Shown here: piece after piece, positions 61,015 to 64,000 of the stretch
Layout of the letters: every line of letters starts with the position of its first letter
Numbering within the stretch: the first letter of the stretch is position 1
NCBI GenBank assembly: GCA_022865885.1
Contig: JALHSQ010000017.1
Coordinates: 1 to 64,000, forward strand
Reading direction: 5' to 3'
From: Candidatus Bathyarchaeota archaeon
GTDB lineage: Archaea > Thermoproteota > Bathyarchaeia > Bathyarchaeales > Bathycorpusculaceae
DNA: 64,000 nucleotides
Position numbers and translations under genes: made by a program
Notes under the pieces: generated by a model
Databases searched by the model: none
Told to the model about the DNA's origin: nothing
What the model saw: only the letters and a program-made list of their open reading frames with translations

Positions 61015-61731
61015 ATGCTTATGGGATCTAACATGATGAGCCAAGAAAATAGCCACTCTTGCCTAACACAAGTCGTAATTGCAGCATTAAACGAAGAACC
61101 AGGCGTAGGACTCACGATAACCGAACTTTCAGAAAACCTGCATTCTCACCGCGTTCTTGTGGTTGATGGTAACAGCCGTGACAGGACTGTGGAAATCGCA
61201 AAAGACAACGGCGCAGACATCGTCTTTCAAGATGGCGTCGGCAAGGGAGACGCTATATCAAAAGCGCTAAAATATCTGAACCACAGTGTTGATTACGTTG
61301 TTCTAACAGATGCTGACTACACATATCCGGCAGAGTATGTACCGGAAATGATCGAGATATTGGAGCGAAACCCGCACGTGGGCATGGTTTGCGGAAACAG
61401 ATTTAGCAGACAAATAGACGAAGGAGCAGTACGCAGCTCCTTCTATTTTGGAAACAAACTTTTGGCCTTTGCGCACAACCTACTTAACGGCATAACCTTG
61501 AATGATCCGCTGACTGGCTTGCGTGTTATTCGTGCAGAAATTCTCCGAGATTGGACGGTAAGATCAAGAGGTTTTGATGTTGAAGTTGAACTAAACCATC
61601 AGGTGAAAAGGCAAGGATTCAAAATTGTCGAAGTGCCAATTAAGTACCGGGTAAGACTGGGCGAGAAAAAACTGAAAATAAAGCACGGTGCAACTATTCT
61701 GAAAAGGATATTATTGGAAACCACTTGCTAG
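61015..61731 (+). CDS. Family 2 glycosyltransferase (dolichol-phosphate type)
   Basis: A 238-residue GT2 enzyme. Signatures: VVIAALNEEPGVGLTITEL, VVDGNSRDRTVEIAKDNGAD, DADYTYPAEYVPEMIE (DxD-like), GNRFSRQIDEGAVRSSFY, GLRVIRAEILRDW. It is similar to dolichol-phosphate mannosyl- or glucosyltransferases, which load lipid carriers for glycosylation. There is no long membrane tail. Start candidates: 61015 (ATG) and two later ATGs. The many N-glycosylation sites in nearby secreted proteins suit a glycosylation role. Confidence 0.85.
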   Translation: MLMGSNMMSQENSHSCLTQVVIAALNEEPGVGLTITELSENLHSHRVLVVDGNSRDRTVEIAKDNGADIVFQDGVGKGDAISKALKYLNHSVDYVVLTDADYTYPAEYVPEMIEILERNPHVGMVCGNRFSRQIDEGAVRSSFYFGNKLLAFAHNLLNGITLNDPLTGLRVIRAEILRDWTVRSRGFDVEVELNHQVKRQGFKIVEVPIKYRVRLGEKKLKIKHGATILKRILLETTC

Positions 61732-61752
61732 CTAGAAGGAGAAGTATTAAAC

Positions 61753-61854
61753 TTGAGATGCTCGGTTTGCAACGGAAAATCGGATATAGATATGAACCCG
61801 AAGGAAGCTTGGTGCCACATATGCGGCTGGAACGAAATTTCTCGCAGAAAATAG
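61753..61854 (+). CDS. Tiny zinc-ribbon protein
   Basis: A 33-residue frame from TTG 61753: MRCSVCNGKSDIDMNPKEAW, then CHICGWNEISRRK. The two CxxC pairs match a one-domain zinc ribbon. It lies 21 bases after the glycosyltransferase and may be in the same message. It is too short for usual gene callers. Confidence 0.5.
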   Translation: MRCSVCNGKSDIDMNPKEAWCHICGWNEISRRK

Positions 61855-61891
61855 CATTCTGGCAAAAAGTAGTTTGGAAGGGGAGACTTTT

Positions 61892-62533
61892 TTGCTGAAG
61901 AATTATGTTTTTCATTTCAAGATTGCTGTGCTTGCTGCAGTCTCGATTTTCCTATGTTTCTCTGCAGCATCAACTAAACCAGTCTCTGCAAGTGGAGGGT
62001 CCATCGTGATGGCAAATTACTATCCAAATGACGGAGGAACATACGGGTTTATTGACCGTTTCTTAAAGCAAACTACGGCAGTCAACACCAATACGACTGT
62101 TTCAGTTAGTATTGATGGAGGGCCACTCATTCCTATGATTTACCAAGGTATAATAAATGAAACGGTCCAAGGTGATACTGTAGTTCGTAACTGGTACACA
62201 TGGCAGGTAGCAATTCCAGCTTTAACGGCTCCAGGCAAACACACATTCCAGTTTTTCGATCATCACTACGTATGGCAAGACAAAGGTCAATTTTGGGCTG
62301 ATTTCAATGCCTATTCCACTGTTAAGTCATTCACTATAGCCCTTCCCCAGCCAACTCCTTCACAGTCAACATCTAATTCCCCAAATCCACATACTCCGCC
62401 ATCTTCGCAGGTCTCACCCTTAGAGCGTCAGTCAAGCCTATTCTCGCCAATGGAAGCCTTTCACACAATAGCAACCGCGGTAGTCATAATAAATATCGTC
62501 GCAGTTGCAACAATGCTTAGAAAACGAAGATAG
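61892..62533 (+). CDS. Secreted membrane-anchored protein
   Basis: A 213-residue protein from TTG 61892, with GGGGAG at 61880-61885. A signal peptide (FKIAVLAAVSIFLCFSAAST) precedes a beta-rich domain (GGSIVMANYYPNDGGTYGFI, TVSVSIDGGPLIPMIYQGII), a Ser/Thr/Pro stalk and a C-terminal helix (AFHTIATAVVIINIVAVATM) with a basic tail RKRR. It would be displayed on the surface. No family was recognised. Confidence 0.65.
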   Translation: MLKNYVFHFKIAVLAAVSIFLCFSAASTKPVSASGGSIVMANYYPNDGGTYGFIDRFLKQTTAVNTNTTVSVSIDGGPLIPMIYQGIINETVQGDTVVRNWYTWQVAIPALTAPGKHTFQFFDHHYVWQDKGQFWADFNAYSTVKSFTIALPQPTPSQSTSNSPNPHTPPSSQVSPLERQSSLFSPMEAFHTIATAVVIINIVAVATMLRKRR

Positions 62534-62879
62534 CTGAAAAGTTTTACCACACGGAAAAAAAAGGGTCAGAGTTTCACGATTTGGGCGTGCCAGTCGCTTG
62601 TGGCGACGTCTCCCGCACAACCTTCCCTTTTTTCTTCTTTATGTCGGCGCTTAGCATCTCAAATGCGTCTGTTTCCTATTCAAATGATACATTCGTTCTC
62701 TCCTTCCCATTGAAGACATTCTGCGTAGAAGCCATCGTTAGCTATTCTCTCGACTTGAGTATTGCATATGATACATTTGCCAACACCTCTTTTTGCAGTA
62801 TGATACTCTAGAAGATGTTTCCACAAGCCATTTATCGGCTGAGAGCATTGCTTATTGTGCAAGGGGAAAGGTGTAGATT
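62534..62879. other. Intergenic region with repeat copy D
   Basis: Repeat copy D lies at 62600-62640. Overlapping plus frames (for example 62581-62811) are Ser/Phe-rich and unsupported. A GGGGAAAGGTG ribosome site sits at the end, before the next start at 62880. Confidence 0.45.
62600..62640 (-). repeat. Dispersed intergenic repeat, copy D
   Basis: On the minus strand: AAAGAAGAAAAAAGGGAAGG, TTGTGCGGGAGACGTCGCCAC. Shares the AGAAAAAAGGG, GCGGGAGAC and the CCAC end with copy C. Confidence 0.6.
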
Positions 62880-64000
62880 TTGGTCTTTGTGAGGAAAGCG
62901 TTTTCTGTGACAATGCTGGCACTGCTGCTAGCCAGCATGCTAACGTTGGCGTTTAAGGTTCAGCCAATTGAAACTTCTGGAACCATCGTTGCCCAGGATA
63001 ACTACGTGATTGATCCTACGATAGGATTGACAAAACAGGAGGTAAGTATGCTTTCTGGAGCACCCTCAACAGAATGGAACAAAACATACGGAGGATCAGC
63101 TGATGATAGTGCGAATTCATTGGTTCAGACTGATGATGGTGGTTATGCATTGGCAGGCTACACGAGTTCCTTCGGAGTTGGTCGTCGGGACTTTTGGCTG
63201 GTTAAGACTGATTCTGCCGGCAGCATGCAGTGGAACAAGACTTACGGAGGGGCAGGCTTCGATGTGGCAAACTGTGTGGTTATGACTGCTGATGGAGGAT
63301 ACGCACTATCAGGCTACACAAATTCCTCAGGTTCTGGCAGTCTTGACTTTTGGCTAGTTAAAACTGATGCTAGTGGTAACAAGCAATGGGATAAGACCTA
63401 CGGTGGAACAAATGATGATGCCGCGTCTTCCCTCGTTCGGACCGGCGATGGAGGATATGCATTGGCTGGTTGGACAACTTCCTTTGGTTCTGGGGGTCAC
63501 GATGAGTGGCTCGTCAAAACTGACGCTAACGGTGAAATGCTGTGGAACAAAACCTGCGGAGGAGCAGGAGAAGATGGCGCTTTCTCTCTAGTTTATACAA
63601 GCGACGGAGGGTACGCAACGACTGGACAGACAAGTTCCTTCGGTTCTGGCGGCCTTGACTTTTGGCTTGTTAAGATTGCTGGTGCACCACCCCTCTACGA
63701 CGCGTTGATTTACGCTGATGACTATAGTGCCTCGGGCAATTGTATCGCTGTTCATTTCGTGGTAAACGAAAACTACGCTACACAATACACTACTCCCTAT
63801 GAACTAGGTCTGAGGGGGACCAATTCGCTCAGAGCCATCGACATGCAAGATGCAAAAGGCCATCCTTTCTGGAAATGGAGCACAGGCCAAACATCAACGT
63901 TGATACAAGTCAACGAACCTGGAACGTACTGGATCCGTTACAGGGCCTCGCATGATGTTGCGCTGACCGACCTCAAATGCGCAAATGATTTCGTTGATTA
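62880..64000 (+). CDS. Secreted propeller-repeat surface protein (partial)
   Basis: An open frame from TTG 62880 that runs off the window, at least 373 residues. A signal peptide (MLALLLASMLTLAFKVQP after the start) is followed from about residue 65 by four propeller-like repeats of roughly 50 residues, each with WNKTYGG, DGGYALAGYTSS, and DFWLVKTD. They resemble bacterial SBBP/delta-60-type and other surface propeller repeats. After them comes a new beta-rich domain (YDALIYADDYSASGNCIAVH). It likely belongs to the cell surface set. Confidence 0.75.
   Translation, partial: MVFVRKAFSVTMLALLLASMLTLAFKVQPIETSGTIVAQDNYVIDPTIGLTKQEVSMLSGAPSTEWNKTYGGSADDSANSLVQTDDGGYALAGYTSSFGVGRRDFWLVKTDSAGSMQWNKTYGGAGFDVANCVVMTADGGYALSGYTNSSGSGSLDFWLVKTDASGNKQWDKTYGGTNDDAASSLVRTGDGGYALAGWTTSFGSGGHDEWLVKTDANGEMLWNKTCGGAGEDGAFSLVYTSDGGYATTGQTSSFGSGGLDFWLVKIAGAPPLYDALIYADDYSASGNCIAVHFVVNENYATQYTTPYELGLRGTNSLRAIDMQDAKGHPFWKWSTGQTSTLIQVNEPGTYWIRYRASHDVALTDLKCANDFVD

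Noticed and set aside
63070-63690. Tandem DNA repeats near the right edge
   Set aside because: They are four protein repeats of about 50 residues within one open frame.
1-64000. CRISPR array
   Set aside because: No regularly spaced direct repeats of 24-37 bases were seen. The only tandem regularities are protein-coding propeller repeats.

Overview
This 64 kb window is archaeal, most likely from a Bathyarchaeia-type or other uncultivated TACK archaeon (inference, not tested by phylogeny). The archaeal evidence is direct: GatD and GatE of the archaeal Glu-tRNA(Gln) amidotransferase, the ATPase half of a two-subunit GMP synthase, aIF-1A next to Rio1 kinase and a Dim2-like KH protein, UPF0282, DUF35/thiolase pairs, compact tRNAs without encoded CCA, many TTG/GTG starts, and several secreted proteins ending in a Pro-Glu stretch, one membrane helix and a basic tail.

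Layout. 0-10 kb: end of an EamA transporter, a membrane-anchored secreted protein, a heliorhodopsin followed by an MscL channel, a cupin, pyrD-pyrK, and a tungstate importer (tupA-tupB-tupC) divergent from a ModE-type regulator. 10-17 kb: a HAD phosphatase, a frameshifted secreted class II amidotransferase, two thiolase/DUF35 pairs (one thiolase lacks its catalytic cysteine) and an MscS channel. 17-24 kb: tRNA-Ala followed by an integrase-like fragment, FIST sensor, 4Fe-4S protein, ribbon-helix-helix and Lrp regulators and a beta-helix surface protein, closed by a 16-base copy of the tRNA-Ala 3' end; this may be an old integrated segment. 24-38 kb: gatE-gatD, guaAb, an isolated bacterial-looking LolA-like gene, tRNA-Arg, M42 peptidase, small zinc and membrane proteins, DUF169, dienelactone hydrolase and several broken genes (DinB polymerase, DinB-like fold protein). 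38-54 kb: a large PQQ-propeller protein fused to a degenerate site-2-protease-like membrane domain, a dockerin remnant, an MFS transporter, a REC-PAS-histidine kinase, an intact insertion sequence with terminal inverted repeats, a sugar nucleotidyltransferase, a mini-operon of two tiny proteins, glycogen phosphorylase, and a broken integrase beside tRNA-His. 54-64 kb: an AAA+/VWA chelatase-like protein, UPF0282, the KH-rio1-aIF1A cluster, a glycosyltransferase and secreted repeat proteins running off the end.

Functional threads are metal supply (tungstate uptake, chelatase), acyl-CoA chemistry (thiolases with DUF35), translation and ribosome maturation, storage glucan turnover, membrane-tension channels (MscL, MscS) and cell-surface proteins. 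Two sequence-level patterns cut across genes: GC-alternating palindromes (GCGCGC, best form AGCGCGCGCT), seen by eye at about 21 places and always outside genes, and a four-copy dispersed repeat of about 40 bases in intergenic DNA. All identifications were made by reading; no database search was run.
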